Below, one piece after another: positions 7,593 to 16,881 of a stretch of DNA of 64,000 nt. The stretch spans positions 62,001 to 126,000 of the forward strand of contig NZ_JAPNLJ010000004.1 of assembly GCF_026627445.1 (NCBI RefSeq). The letters are read 5' to 3'. Numbering within the stretch: the stretch's first letter is position 1; the number at the start of each line of letters is the position of its first letter. The DNA is from Streptomyces sp. H27-H1 (lineage in GTDB: Bacteria; Actinomycetota; Actinomycetes; Streptomycetales; Streptomycetaceae). The position numbers and the translations under genes were made by a program. Below the pieces are notes generated by a model that did no database searches, was not told where the DNA came from, and was given only the letters and a program-made list of their open reading frames with translations.

Positions 7593-8210
7593 GTGACGAA
7601 TCTGAAGCCTTACGCCGCGGGTGAGCCGTCCATCGGTGGCGGCCTCGGCGACCATGTCTACAACCGGCTGCTCGGCGAGCGCATCATTTTCCTCGGTCAG
7701 CAGGTCGACGACGACATCGCCAACAAGATCACGGCGCAGCTCCTGCTCCTGGCCGCCGAGCCGGAGAAGGACATCTACCTGTACATCAACAGCCCCGGTG
7801 GCTCGGTGACGGCAGGCATGGCGGTCTACGACACCATGCAGTACATCCCGAACGACGTCGTCACCATCGGTATGGGCATGGCGGCCTCCATGGGCCAGTT
7901 CCTGCTCACCGGCGGCACCGCGGGCAAGCGCTTCGCGCTCCCGAACACCGACATCCTGATGCACCAGGGCTCCGCCGGTATCGGCGGCACCGCCTCGGAC
8001 ATCAAGATCCAGGCCCAGTACCTGCTGCGCACGAAGCAGCGCATGGCTGAGATCACCGCCCACCACTCCGGTCAGAGCGTGGAGACGATCATCCGCGACG
8101 GCGACCGCGACCGCTGGTACACGGCGGAAGAGGCCAAGGCTTACGGCCTCATCGACGAGATCATCTCCGCCGCGTCCCTGGTCCCCGGCGGCGGCGGCAC
8201 CGGGGCCTGA
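7593..8210 (+). CDS. clpP1: ATP-dependent Clp protease proteolytic subunit ClpP1
   Basis: 205 residues, standard ClpP length. The catalytic triad is visible: Ser99 in GMAASMGQ, His124 in LMHQGSAG and Asp173 in DGDRDRW. The [15 protein letters not shown] oxyanion-loop region is intact. It forms one ring of the mixed ClpP1P2 tetradecamer that degrades proteins delivered by ClpX or ClpC. The start is GTG at 7593. clpP2 follows after 84 bp, presumably in the same transcript. Actinomycetes typically need both subunits, and the ClpP activity is tuned by a ClgR-type feedback; see the upstream operator candidate. Confidence 0.97.
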   Translation: MTNLKPYAAGEPSIGGGLGDHVYNRLLGERIIFLGQQVDDDIANKITAQLLLLAAEPEKDIYLYINSPGGSVTAGMAVYDTMQYIPNDVVTIGMGMAASMGQFLLTGGTAGKRFALPNTDILMHQGSAGIGGTASDIKIQAQYLLRTKQRMAEITAHHSGQSVETIIRDGDRDRWYTAEEAKAYGLIDEIISAASLVPGGGGTGA

Positions 8211-8294
8211 TCCCGGCCCCGGCGCGCGGGACCCCGCGAAGGGCCCGTACGCCCGCCAGCACAGGCAAGCCTCAGCCCGCAGAACGCCACCAGG

Positions 8295-8966
8295 ATGGTG
8301 AACACCCAGATGCACATGAACAACCTCTCTCCCGCGAGCGGCCTCTACACCGGCGCGCCGGTGGACAGCCGCTACGTCATCCCGCGCTTCGTCGAGCGCA
8401 CCTCGCAGGGCGTGCGCGAGTACGACCCGTACGCGAAGCTCTTCGAGGAGCGCATCATCTTCCTCGGCGTGCAGATCGACGACGCCTCCGCCAACGACGT
8501 CATGGCGCAGCTGCTGTGCCTGGAGTCGATGGACCCGGACCGCGACATCTACCTGTACATCAACAGCCCCGGTGGTTCCTTCACCGCGCTGACGGCGATC
8601 TACGACACGATGCAGTTCGTGAAGCCGGACATCTCGACGGTCTGCATGGGCCAGGCGGCCTCCGCCGCCGCCGTCCTGCTCGCCGCCGGTGCGCCCGGCA
8701 AGCGCATGGCGCTGCCGAACGCACGCGTGCTGATCCACCAGCCCTCGGGCGGTACCGGCCGTGAGCAGCTCTCCGACCTGGAGATCGCGGCCAACGAGAT
8801 CCTGCGCATGCGTGACCAGCTGGAGAACATGCTGGCCACGCACTCCTCGACGCCGATCGAGAAGATCCGCGACGACATCGAGCGCGACAAGATCCTCACG
8901 GCCCAGGACGCGCTGGCGTACGGCCTGATCGACCAGGTCGTCGCGACCCGTAAGACTTCGAACTGA
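8295..8966 (+). CDS. clpP2: ATP-dependent Clp protease proteolytic subunit ClpP2
   Basis: 223 residues. Triad: Ser123 in GQAASAAAV, His148 in VLIHQPSGG, Asp198 in DDIERDKIL. The glycine-rich [15 protein letters not shown] is intact. About 15 residues more at the N terminus than ClpP1. It makes the second ring of ClpP1P2. Start uncertainty: ATG occurs at 8295, 8310 and 8316 in the same frame, and the upstream AGGATGGTG could serve the later two as ribosome site; 8295 is kept as the longest. A perfect GC hairpin after the gene (9025-9046) suggests that the clpP1P2 transcript ends before clpX. Confidence 0.96.
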   Translation: MVNTQMHMNNLSPASGLYTGAPVDSRYVIPRFVERTSQGVREYDPYAKLFEERIIFLGVQIDDASANDVMAQLLCLESMDPDRDIYLYINSPGGSFTALTAIYDTMQFVKPDISTVCMGQAASAAAVLLAAGAPGKRMALPNARVLIHQPSGGTGREQLSDLEIAANEILRMRDQLENMLATHSSTPIEKIRDDIERDKILTAQDALAYGLIDQVVATRKTSN

Positions 8967-9024
8967 TCCTTGCCGTCAGTTGGCGTGGGCACGTCGCCGG
9001 ATTGGGCGATGTGAACCACGTCAA

Positions 9025-9046
9025 GGGGGCCCCGCTCGGGGCCCCC
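9025..9046 (+). terminator. Hairpin between clpP2 and clpX
   Basis: GGGGGCCCC (9025-9033), loop GCTC, GGGGCCCCC (9038-9046): a 9-bp all-GC stem 58 bp after clpP2 and 73 bp before clpX. No T-run. Confidence 0.65.
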
Positions 9047-9119
9047 GGCAAGGTACCGTCGGATATGAGGCACCAGGAGCGCTGAACCAGGCGTCTCCCA
9101 GGCGAAGGGGAAGCACCTC

Positions 9120-10406
9120 GTGGCACGCATCGGTGATGGCGGCGACCTGCTCAAGTGCTCGTTCTGCGGAAAGAGCCAGAAGCAGGTGAAGAAGCTCATC
9201 GCGGGACCCGGTGTGTACATCTGCGACGAGTGCATCGACCTCTGCAACGAGATCATCGAAGAGGAACTCGCGGAGACCTCCGAGGTTCGCTGGGAAGAAC
9301 TTCCCAAGCCCCGTGAGATCTACGAGTTCCTGGAGAGCTACGTCGTCGGCCAGGAGCCGGCGAAGAAGGCGCTCTCCGTTGCTGTGTACAACCACTACAA
9401 GCGCGTCCAGGCCGGCGAGAACGGCGGCGGGACGGGCCGTGACGACGCGATCGAGCTCGCGAAGTCCAACATCCTGCTGCTGGGCCCCACGGGCTCGGGC
9501 AAGACGCTGCTGGCCCAGACGCTGGCCCGGATGCTCAATGTCCCGTTCGCCATCGCGGACGCGACGGCGCTGACGGAGGCCGGGTACGTCGGCGAGGACG
9601 TCGAGAACATCCTGCTCAAGTTGATCCAGGCCGCTGACTACGACGTCAAGAAGGCCGAGACCGGGATCATCTACATCGACGAGATCGACAAGGTCGCCCG
9701 CAAGAGCGAGAACCCGTCGATCACGCGCGACGTGAGCGGTGAGGGCGTGCAGCAGGCCCTCCTGAAGATCCTGGAAGGCACGACCGCTTCCGTACCGCCG
9801 CAGGGCGGCCGTAAGCACCCGCACCAGGAATTCATCCAGATCGACACGACGAACGTGCTGTTCATCGTGGGCGGCGCCTTCTCCGGTCTGGAGCGCATCA
9901 TCGAATCGCGCGCCGGCGCCAAGGGCATCGGCTTCGGGGCGACCATCCGCTCGAAGCGCGAGATCGAGGCGAGCAACCAGTTCCAGGAGGTCATGCCGGA
10001 GGACCTGGTGAAGTTCGGGATGATCCCCGAGTTCATCGGCCGTCTGCCCGTCATCACCTCCGTGCACAACCTGGACCGCGAGGCCCTGCTCCAGATCCTC
10101 ATCGAGCCGCGCAACGCCCTGGTGAAGCAGTACCAGCGGCTGTTCGAACTCGACGGCGTGGAGCTGGAGTTCGAGCACGAGGCCCTCGAAGCCATCGCAG
10201 ACCAGGCGATCCTCCGCCAGACCGGCGCGCGCGGCCTGCGCGCCATCATGGAAGAGGTCCTGATGTCGGTGATGTACGAGGTTCCGTCCCGCAAGGACGT
10301 GGCCCGCGTGGTCATCACCTCGGACGTGGTCCGCTCCAACGTCAACCCGACGCTGGTCCCGCGGATCGTTCCGAAGGACCAGGGGCCGCAGGAGAAGTCG
10401 GCTTAA
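9120..10406 (+). CDS. clpX: ATP-dependent Clp protease ATP-binding subunit ClpX
   Basis: 428 residues, normal for ClpX. N-terminal zinc-binding domain with Cys13, Cys16, Cys35 and Cys38 (CSFCGKSQ ... CDECIDLC). AAA+ module with Walker A GPTGSGKT (about 122-129), a [11 protein letters not shown] pore-loop region, Walker [10 protein letters not shown], and sensor/C-domain motifs including [14 protein letters not shown]. It unfolds substrates and feeds them into ClpP1P2. GTG at 9120 is used because the next residues [16 protein letters not shown] match the family start. It is probably transcribed separately from clpP2, given the intervening hairpin. Confidence 0.97.
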   Translation: MARIGDGGDLLKCSFCGKSQKQVKKLIAGPGVYICDECIDLCNEIIEEELAETSEVRWEELPKPREIYEFLESYVVGQEPAKKALSVAVYNHYKRVQAGENGGGTGRDDAIELAKSNILLLGPTGSGKTLLAQTLARMLNVPFAIADATALTEAGYVGEDVENILLKLIQAADYDVKKAETGIIYIDEIDKVARKSENPSITRDVSGEGVQQALLKILEGTTASVPPQGGRKHPHQEFIQIDTTNVLFIVGGAFSGLERIIESRAGAKGIGFGATIRSKREIEASNQFQEVMPEDLVKFGMIPEFIGRLPVITSVHNLDREALLQILIEPRNALVKQYQRLFELDGVELEFEHEALEAIADQAILRQTGARGLRAIMEEVLMSVMYEVPSRKDVARVVITSDVVRSNVNPTLVPRIVPKDQGPQEKSA

Positions 10407-10427
10407 CAGCAGGCAGCAGGCACGAGG

Positions 10428-10462
10428 AAGGGGCGCCCCCGACACGGGAGGCGCCCCTTTTT
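10428..10462 (+). terminator. Intrinsic terminator after clpX
   Basis: AAGGGGCGCC (10428-10437) pairs with GGCGCCCCTT (10450-10459) and the stem runs into TTTTT (10458-10462). One of the few classical T-tailed terminators in the window. Confidence 0.9.
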
Positions 10463-10582
10463 CATGCCCAAGATCATCCAAATGAGACATGTTCGGCCAT
10501 AGGGGTGATATTTAATGGACTCCGCAAACGGTGAGTGATCAACTGCTGCCCGGCGGTAATTCACTTGAGCGGGGAGTTGTCG

Positions 10583-10876
10583 ATGATCAAGGTGCGGCGG
10601 ACGGTCGGGATCCTGGCGGCAACGGTAATGGCAGGTGCGCTGCCCGTCCTCGTGGCATCGCCCGCGCACGCCACGTACGGCGACTGCGCCAACTACATGC
10701 GGAACATGGGCTACAAGGTCGGGCCCAACGTGATCTCCGCGTGCGAGCGGGGTGCGACCAGGGGCCTGAACGCCGTCATCGGCAGGTCTGCTTGCCAAGG
10801 CCTCCTGGTGCAAGCGGGAGTGCCGAACGCGAATCACATTCAGGAAGCGTGCTACCAGGCCTCGCGTCGAGCGTGA
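10583..10876 (+). CDS. Small secreted cysteine-containing protein, unknown function
   Basis: 97 residues. MIKVRRTVGILAATVMAGAL-type N terminus: positive residues, a hydrophobic core and an SPAHA-T cleavage site near 28-33, so it should be exported by Sec. The mature part of about 66 residues has four cysteines (GDCANY, SACERG, SACQGL, EACYQA), enough for two disulfides. I do not recognise a family. ATG at 10583 was chosen over an upstream in-frame start at 10535 because GGGGAG is correctly spaced and the signal peptide begins here. The upstream DNA (about 10460-10530, with GATATTTAATGG) is markedly AT-richer than its surroundings and may hold the promoter. The gene sits alone between clpX and a converging gene. 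Confidence 0.75.
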   Translation: MIKVRRTVGILAATVMAGALPVLVASPAHATYGDCANYMRNMGYKVGPNVISACERGATRGLNAVIGRSACQGLLVQAGVPNANHIQEACYQASRRA

Positions 10877-11071
10877 ACTCGCCGGTGTACGGCGAAAGGC
10901 ACTGATGCGCCACGGCACGGCGCGGCGCCGGACCCGACCCGGCCCAGGTGACCGCGCTCAGTGGCGAGCACCCGTACCCGGGGGCCGAGCCCGCGCCCTG
11001 AGCTGGTCAGCGCCTCCCGCGCGCGATGGGGGAGCCTCAACCTGCGGACGGACGGGGTGTCTGTCGATCCG

Positions 11072-12031
11072 TCAAATCTTGGTGCGTGACGTGTTGTACA
11101 GCTTTGCGGCCAGCTCGGACACGTCCTCGAGCGAACCGCTGCTGCCCCCGGTCACGCCTGCGATCTGGTCGACGAGACTGGTCCCGGACATGACGGAATA
11201 GTCGGCCCAGGCGCAGCTGGGGATCGTCATCTCCTTCGGCATTCCGGGCTTGACGTCCTTGGTGGCGGTCATCTTGATCTCGACGCACTTCATCACGGCA
11301 CCCTTGAACCCGCTCGGCGTGAACGTCTTCGGGGTGCCGACCAGCCCGTACTTGAACCCGAGCGTCTCGGCCTCTTTGTTGTTCAGGCCGATGTTGGCGT
11401 AGTAGGAGTCGACGCTCTTCTCCGGGTCGGCGATTTCGCCCCACAGTCCATTGGCGCTGAGGATCTTGCCCTTGCCGCTCGGGCTGTTGGAGTACGAAGC
11501 CGACGCGTTGTGCGGCTTCTGCACACCGAGAGCCTCGGCCTTCGCCTTCTGCTCTCCCGCCAGAGGGGCGTCCGGCACGGGCTTCGACGTCGATGCCTGT
11601 GCGTACCCCGCGACGACCTGCGGGTAGGTCAACTTGTAGCCCTTGGTGGAGGCGGAGACGCCACCGTTGCCGGCGCCCGCACCCAGGAACCAGTACGCGC
11701 CGCCGCCGATCACGGCGACCGCCAGGACCACCGCGATGATCACGCCGGCCTTCGACTTCTTCGGGGCCTGCGGGGGCGTCCCGCCGTACGGAGGCTGCTG
11801 CTGGTAGCCGCCGTACGGAGCCTGCTGCTGGGGGAAGCCGGGCTGCTGCTGCGGGTAGCCCTGTTGGGGAACTCCCTGGGGGGCCTGCTGCGGGTAGCCG
11901 TAGCCCGGCTGCTGCCCGTAAGGCCCGGGCTGCTGCCCGTACGGTCCCGGCTGCTGCTGCGGCTGCTGCCCGTAGGGCCCCGGCTGCTGCGGCTGCTGGC
12001 CTCCGTACGGCCCCGGCTGGTTGTAGCTCAT
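11072..12031 (-). CDS. Single-pass membrane protein with Pro/Gln/Tyr-rich N terminus
   Basis: 319 residues. Residues 1-85 are a low-complexity cytoplasmic region with repeats of QPGPYGQQP. After a KKSK stop comes one membrane segment (about 92-115, AGVIIAVVLAVAVIGGGAYWFLG), then an extracellular domain of about 200 residues with two cysteines (MKCVEI, PSCAWA) that may form a disulfide. The extracellular domain is not recognised. ATG at 12031 (MSYNQPG) has a GGGGGACG-type ribosome site; longer starts at 12046 or 12094 lack one. The layout (disordered PYQ-rich tail inside, one helix, soluble domain outside) resembles many actinomycete cell-envelope proteins and the LCP-like protein at 55222. 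Confidence 0.75.
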   Translation of the reverse strand: MSYNQPGPYGGQQPQQPGPYGQQPQQQPGPYGQQPGPYGQQPGYGYPQQAPQGVPQQGYPQQQPGFPQQQAPYGGYQQQPPYGGTPPQAPKKSKAGVIIAVVLAVAVIGGGAYWFLGAGAGNGGVSASTKGYKLTYPQVVAGYAQASTSKPVPDAPLAGEQKAKAEALGVQKPHNASASYSNSPSGKGKILSANGLWGEIADPEKSVDSYYANIGLNNKEAETLGFKYGLVGTPKTFTPSGFKGAVMKCVEIKMTATKDVKPGMPKEMTIPSCAWADYSVMSGTSLVDQIAGVTGGSSGSLEDVSELAAKLYNTSRTKI

Positions 12032-12145
12032 CCCGCGTCCCCCCATGAGGTTGTTTATGCGTCCCACACATCCTGGCGGAAGCCGGAGGGGCACAGGGCG
12101 CCGGGCCCCGGTAAAGCCGGTTTCATGACTGGACTGTTACCGCTC

Positions 12146-12151
12146 TAAACT
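12146..12151 (+). promoter_or_regulatory. Candidate -10 box of valS (leaderless start)
   Basis: TAAACT lies 7 nt before the GTG start of valS, so transcription would begin at or next to the start codon. ATGACT at 12125-12130 is a possible -35 element with a short 15-nt spacer. No purine-rich ribosome site is visible. Spacing is the same as for folC. Confidence 0.5.
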
Positions 12152-12158
12152 GTGCCGC

Positions 12159-14807
12159 GTGACCGAGAACCCGCAGACACCCAGCAGCCCCGACTCCGAA
12201 CTGCCGACCGCCTACGCGCCGGCCGCCGTAGAGGGGAAGCTCTACGAGCGCTGGGTAGAGCGTGGGTACTTCGAGGCGGACGAGAAGAGCGAGAAGCCTC
12301 CCTACGCCATCGTCATCCCGCCGCCGAACGTCACCGGCAGCCTCCACCTGGGGCACGCCTTCGAGCACACGCTGATCGACGCCCTCACCCGCCGCAAGCG
12401 CATGCAGGGCTACGAGACCCTGTGGCAGCCCGGCATGGACCACGCGGGCATCGCCACCCAGAACGTCGTCGAGCGCGAGCTCGCCAAGGAGGGCAAGTCC
12501 CGCCACGACCTGGGCCGCGAGGCCTTCGTCGAGCGCGTCTGGCAGTGGAAGGGCGAGTCCGGCGGCCAGATCTCCGGCCAGATGCGTCGCCTCGGCGACG
12601 GCGTCGACTGGGCGCGCGAGCGCTTCACCATGGACGAGGGCCTGTCCGAGGCCGTCCAGACCATCTTCAAGAAGCTCTACGACGACGAGCTGATCTACCG
12701 CGCCGAGCGCATCATCAACTGGTGCCCCCGCTGCCTGACCGCGATCTCCGACATCGAGGTCGAGTACCAGGACGACGAGGGCGAGCTCGTCTCCATCCGC
12801 TACGGCGACGGCGACGCCTCCATCGTCGTGGCGACCACCCGCGCCGAGACGATGCTCGGTGACACCGCCGTCGCGGTCCACCCCGAGGACGAGCGCTACA
12901 AGCACCTCGTCGGCACCGAGATCGAGCTGCCGCTGACCGGCCGCCGCATCCCGGTCGTCGCCGACGAGCACGTCGACCCCGAGTTCGGCACCGGCGCCGT
13001 CAAGGTGACCCCGGCGCACGACCCGAACGACTTCGAGATCGGCCAGCGCCACGGCCTGCCCAACCTCGCCGTCATGGACGAACACGCCGTCATCACCGTC
13101 CACGGCCCCTTCCAGGGCCTGGACCGGCTGGAGGCCCGCTCCGCCATCGTCGCCGCGCTGCGCGCCGACGGCCGGATCGTCGCCGAGAAGCGCCCGTACA
13201 CCCACTCGGTCGGCCACTGCTCGCGCTGCAAGACCACCATCGAGCCCCGCCTGTCGCTGCAGTGGTGGGTCAAGGTCGGCCCGCTCGCCAAGGCCGCCGG
13301 TGACGCGGTCCGCGACGGCCGGGTCAAGATCCACCCGCAGGAGATGGAGAAGCGCTACTTCGACTGGGTCGACAACCTGCACGACTGGTGCATCTCGCGC
13401 CAGCTGTGGTGGGGCCACCGCATCCCGGTCTGGTACGGCCCGAACGGCGAGATCGTCTGCGTCGGCCCCGACGAGCAGCCGCCGGCCGGCGAGGGCTGGA
13501 CCCAGGACACGGACGTCCTGGACACCTGGTTCTCCTCAGGCCTGTGGCCGTTCTCCACGCTCGGCTGGCCGCAGCAGACGGACAGCCTGGCGAAGTTCTA
13601 CCCGAACGCCGTCCTGGTCACCGGCTACGACATCCTCTTCTTCTGGGTCGCCCGGATGATGATGTTCGGCCTGTACGCGATGGACGGCACTCCGCCGTTC
13701 GGCACCATCGCCCTGCACGGCATGGTCCGCGACGAGCGCGGCAAGAAGATGTCGAAGTCCTTCGGCAACGCGGTCAACCCGCTGGACTGGATGGACAAGT
13801 ACGGATCCGACGCGGTCCGCTTCACCCTGGCGCGCGGCGCCAACCCGGGCGTCGACGTCCCGATCGGCGAGGACTGGGTCCAGGCCTCCAGCAAGTTCGC
13901 CAACAAGATCTGGAACGCCACCCGCTTCGCGATGATGAACGGCGCCACGATCGAGGGCGAGCTGCCGCCGGTCGAGGAACTGTCCGCCACCGACCGCTGG
14001 GTGCTGTCCCGTCTGAACAAGACGGTCGCGCAGGTCGACGCGTACTACGAGGACTACCAGTTCTCGAAGCTGTCGGACGCCCTCTACCACTTCGCGTGGG
14101 ACGAGGTCTTCGACTGGTACGTCGAGCTGTCGAAGACGACCTTCTTCGCGGGCGGCGAGCAGGCCAAGGTCTCCGGCCGGGTTCTCGGCGAGGTCCTCGA
14201 CGTCATGCTGCGGCTCCTGCACCCGGTGGTCCCCTTCGTCACGGAGACGCTGTGGACCACGCTGACCGGCGGCGAGTCCCTGGTGATCGCCGACTGGCCC
14301 AAGGCTGTGTCCGTTCCTGGGGCTGACGCCCCGGGCGGCTTCCGCGACGCGGCCGCCGAGGCCGAGATCGAGGGCGTCCAGAGCCTGGTCAGGGAGGTCC
14401 GCCGGTTCCGCAAGGAGCAGGGCCTCGACGACAAGCAGAAGGTCCCGGCCCGCCTGGACCTGTCCGCCACCGCGCTGGCCGCCCACGAGGCCGCCATCCG
14501 TCAGGTGCTGCGCCTCCAGCCGGAGGGTGACGCCTTCAGCGCCACCGCGACCCTTCCGGTCGGCGGCGGCACCGTCGCGCTCGACCTGTCGGGCACCATC
14601 GACATCCCGGCGGAGCGCAAGCGGCTGAGCAAGGACCTGGCCGCCGCCGAGAAGGAGAAGCAGCAGGCCGAGGCGAAGCTGGGGAACGAGGCGTTCATCG
14701 CCAAGGCCCCCGACAACGTCGTGGACAAGATCAAGGGCCGCCTGACCAAGGCCGAGGGCGACATCACCCGGATCCAGGCCCAGCTGGACGCGCTGCCCCC
14801 CGCGTAG
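12159..14807 (+). CDS. valS: Valyl-tRNA synthetase
   Basis: 882 residues, class I synthetase. HIGH motif as HLGH (63-66) after PPPNVTG; KMSKS at 530-534 ([10 protein letters not shown]). The editing domain lies between ([17 protein letters not shown]). The anticodon-binding helical domain follows, and a C-terminal Lys/Glu-rich coiled coil (about 810-880, [20 protein letters not shown]). It charges tRNA-Val with valine and clears mischarged threonine. The start is GTG at 12159, likely leaderless. The end is marked by a 14-bp hairpin shared with the converging VKOR gene. No T-box is seen upstream. Confidence 0.97.
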   Translation: MTENPQTPSSPDSELPTAYAPAAVEGKLYERWVERGYFEADEKSEKPPYAIVIPPPNVTGSLHLGHAFEHTLIDALTRRKRMQGYETLWQPGMDHAGIATQNVVERELAKEGKSRHDLGREAFVERVWQWKGESGGQISGQMRRLGDGVDWARERFTMDEGLSEAVQTIFKKLYDDELIYRAERIINWCPRCLTAISDIEVEYQDDEGELVSIRYGDGDASIVVATTRAETMLGDTAVAVHPEDERYKHLVGTEIELPLTGRRIPVVADEHVDPEFGTGAVKVTPAHDPNDFEIGQRHGLPNLAVMDEHAVITVHGPFQGLDRLEARSAIVAALRADGRIVAEKRPYTHSVGHCSRCKTTIEPRLSLQWWVKVGPLAKAAGDAVRDGRVKIHPQEMEKRYFDWVDNLHDWCISRQLWWGHRIPVWYGPNGEIVCVGPDEQPPAGEGWTQDTDVLDTWFSSGLWPFSTLGWPQQTDSLAKFYPNAVLVTGYDILFFWVARMMMFGLYAMDGTPPFGTIALHGMVRDERGKKMSKSFGNAVNPLDWMDKYGSDAVRFTLARGANPGVDVPIGEDWVQASSKFANKIWNATRFAMMNGATIEGELPPVEELSATDRWVLSRLNKTVAQVDAYYEDYQFSKLSDALYHFAWDEVFDWYVELSKTTFFAGGEQAKVSGRVLGEVLDVMLRLLHPVVPFVTETLWTTLTGGESLVIADWPKAVSVPGADAPGGFRDAAAEAEIEGVQSLVREVRRFRKEQGLDDKQKVPARLDLSATALAAHEAAIRQVLRLQPEGDAFSATATLPVGGGTVALDLSGTIDIPAERKRLSKDLAAAEKEKQQAEAKLGNEAFIAKAPDNVVDKIKGRLTKAEGDITRIQAQLDALPPA

Positions 14808-14823
14808 CCGCCCGGAGTACGTA

Positions 14824-14862
14824 CGAAGGCCCCCACGCCGTCGGTCGACGTGGGGGCCTTCG
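14824..14862. terminator. Bidirectional terminator between valS and VKOR gene
   Basis: CGAAGGCCCCCACG (14824-14837) pairs perfectly with CGTGGGGGCCTTCG (14849-14862): a 14-bp stem between converging genes. Confidence 0.85.
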
Positions 14863-14892
14863 GCGTATGCCTTCCCCGGACGGGACCGGCCG

Positions 14893-15498
14893 TCACAGCA
14901 GCCGGGTACCGAACTTCGTCAGGATGAGCGCCACGACCACCCCGTACAGGGCCAGCGGGACGAACCAGTGCGGCAGCGCCCGCAGCCGGGAGCCGGCCGG
15001 GGCCAGGTGGCGGGTGACGTACCAGAACAGCGGGATCATCACCGCCCAGACGACCATGCACCACGGGCACAGTGCCCCGATCACGTACAGGCACTGGCTG
15101 ATCAGCCACACCGTGAAGGCGAACCCGGCCGCGATCCCGGCCCACAGGCCGCGCCACAGCAGACGGGGGAGCACCGCCCCGGCGACCAGGGCCGCGCCCA
15201 GAGCGGCGAGGGCCGCGAAGCCGGCGATGCCGAGCAGCATGTTGGGGAAGCCGAGCAGGTTGCCCTGCCAGGTGGTCATCACGTCGCCGCAGCTCAGCAC
15301 CGCGTTGAGGTTGCAGCCCGGGGTGAAGAGCGGGTCCTCCAGGGTGCGGATGCGGTCGTAGGTGAGGACGCCGGAGGCCAGGGTGCCGATGAGGCCGCCG
15401 ATGAGCAGGAGCAGCGGGACGCCCCGGGAGGGGCGGTCGGGGCCGGTTTCCTCGGGGCTCGGCCGGGGGCTCGTTCGGAGGGTCGTTCGCGGGGTCAT
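14893..15498 (-). CDS. Vitamin K epoxide reductase (VKOR) family membrane protein
   Basis: 201 residues with four to five hydrophobic segments. The VKOR active-site CxxC is CPWC at 144-147, and the loop pair Cys62/Cys70 (GCNLNAVLSCGD) supplies the shuttle cysteines. An N-terminal cytoplasmic stretch of about 25 residues is polar. Bacterial VKOR homologues re-oxidise DsbA-like proteins, passing electrons to menaquinone, so this is a likely disulfide-formation enzyme of the cell envelope. No DsbA-like partner is encoded next to it. ATG at 15498 is used. It is divergent from the histidine kinase gene, with about 85 bp between. Confidence 0.9.
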   Translation of the reverse strand: MTPRTTLRTSPRPSPEETGPDRPSRGVPLLLLIGGLIGTLASGVLTYDRIRTLEDPLFTPGCNLNAVLSCGDVMTTWQGNLLGFPNMLLGIAGFAALAALGAALVAGAVLPRLLWRGLWAGIAAGFAFTVWLISQCLYVIGALCPWCMVVWAVMIPLFWYVTRHLAPAGSRLRALPHWFVPLALYGVVVALILTKFGTRLL

Positions 15499-15584
15499 TC
15501 CTTCGACGCTACGGAAGGCGGGCGTCCCGGCGGCAGGGCCATCCGGCCATGGCCGGACCGGTTGGAAGTGCCGTATATCACTGC

Positions 15585-16787
15585 ATGACGGGCGCCGACG
15601 ACGCGGTTCCCCGGCGCGGACCCCGGATGATGGGGGACATGCACGTCAAGCCCGCCGCCCGCGCATTCCACCGGGCCATGGCCTCAGGCCGCCGGTTCAG
15701 CGAGAGCTGGAGCGGGTCGCCGCGGGCGATGGACGTGCTCACGGCAATCGGCTGTTTCGGCCTGATGGCGCTGGACCTGCCGGGTCTGGCGGCCGCCGAC
15801 AACTCCCTGAACGGCCCGCTCGCCGTCGTGGTGCTGACCGCGGGCTGTCTCACCCTCCTGGTGCGCCGGCGGGCGCCTTGGATCGCCTACCTCACCGCGC
15901 TGCTCTTCATCGGCTGGCTGCACGAGCTCACCCTGATCCAGTTCGCCCTCTACTCGGTCGGGCGCTACCGCGGCCGCCGCACCGGGATCCTCGCGACCCT
16001 CGGGTACGTGGCCTTCACGCTCGTGGTGTTCGCCGTGCCGGGCTGGCCCGAGCCGAGGGTCGGGACGCTCAGTTCCTTCCTCAGCCTCGTGGTGCCCATC
16101 GGGGTGCTGGCCTCGGCCGTGGGCATCGCCGCCTACCGCCACGACCTCGTGCGCGAGCTCGACACCCGGCGCGCCGAGTCGGCCGTCCTGCAGGCCGTCC
16201 AGCAGGAGCGGACCTCCGTGGCCCGCGACGTCCACGACTTCGTCGGGCGGGAGCTGACCCTGCTGACGGTCCGCTCCGAGGTGCTGTCGATGCGCTCGCG
16301 CGAGACGGCGTACGCGAAGGACTTCGAGGAGCTCGCCGACACCGCCCGCCGGGCCCACCTGGTGCTCAACGAGATCATCGTGCAGCGTGGGGAACGGGCG
16401 GCCACCCCGGGCGTGGACGGGCTGGCGGCGCTCGCGGAGGAGAGCGGGCGCGCGGGGTCACCCGTACGGCTGGATCTGGATCCGGATGTGCACGGGCTGT
16501 CGCCGCTGAGGCAGGCGGCGGTCTACCGGGTGGTGCAGGAGTGCCTGACCAACGCCGCCAAGCACGCCCGGGGCGAGACCATCGAGGTGTCCATCGCGGC
16601 GCACGGCCCGCAGCTGCGGATCGCCGTCAGCAACGGGCTGGCGACGCGCGGCCCGGGCCGGGCCCCCGTCTCGGCGGGCTCGGGCACGGCGAGCATGTCC
16701 GAGCGCGTGCGCAGTCTGGGCGGAACCCTGACGGCGTCGCGCACGGAGGACTCGTACGAGGTCGTCGCGACCCTCCCCAAGGGCTGA
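15585..16787 (+). CDS. Orphan sensor histidine kinase, NarL/HisKA_3 type
   Basis: About 400 residues. Five or so hydrophobic segments in the first 170 residues form a small membrane sensor. A dimerisation/phosphoacceptor helix follows with ARDVHDFVGRELTLL (His of DVHD is the phosphoacceptor). The ATPase domain contains RQAAVYRVVQECLTNAAKHARG (N box), a weak G1, and GSGTASMSERVRSLGG (G2 type). No response regulator lies next to it, so it is an orphan. Start uncertainty: in-frame ATGs at 15549, 15585, 15627, 15630 and 15639. A TATATC at 15574-15579 just before 15585 suggests a leaderless start there; 15639 is also plausible because the region before it is poorly conserved in composition. Confidence 0.85.
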   Translation: MTGADDAVPRRGPRMMGDMHVKPAARAFHRAMASGRRFSESWSGSPRAMDVLTAIGCFGLMALDLPGLAAADNSLNGPLAVVVLTAGCLTLLVRRRAPWIAYLTALLFIGWLHELTLIQFALYSVGRYRGRRTGILATLGYVAFTLVVFAVPGWPEPRVGTLSSFLSLVVPIGVLASAVGIAAYRHDLVRELDTRRAESAVLQAVQQERTSVARDVHDFVGRELTLLTVRSEVLSMRSRETAYAKDFEELADTARRAHLVLNEIIVQRGERAATPGVDGLAALAEESGRAGSPVRLDLDPDVHGLSPLRQAAVYRVVQECLTNAAKHARGETIEVSIAAHGPQLRIAVSNGLATRGPGRAPVSAGSGTASMSERVRSLGGTLTASRTEDSYEVVATLPKG

Positions 16788-16789
16788 GG

Positions 16790-16860
16790 CGAGGTCCGCA
16801 GGATCAGGGCGACGTCCGCCAGGATTGGAGCGACGTCCGCAGGGCCAGCGCGACGTCCGC
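16790..16860 (+). repeat. Four-copy 20-21 bp tandem repeat between converging genes
   Basis: CGAGGTCCGC at 16790 and CGACGTCCGC at 16810, 16831 and 16851 are spaced by 20, 21 and 20 bp. They fill the gap between the kinase and the MreB-like gene. Confidence 0.7.
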
Positions 16861-16881
16861 CCCGTCGTGAAGCCCCGCGCG

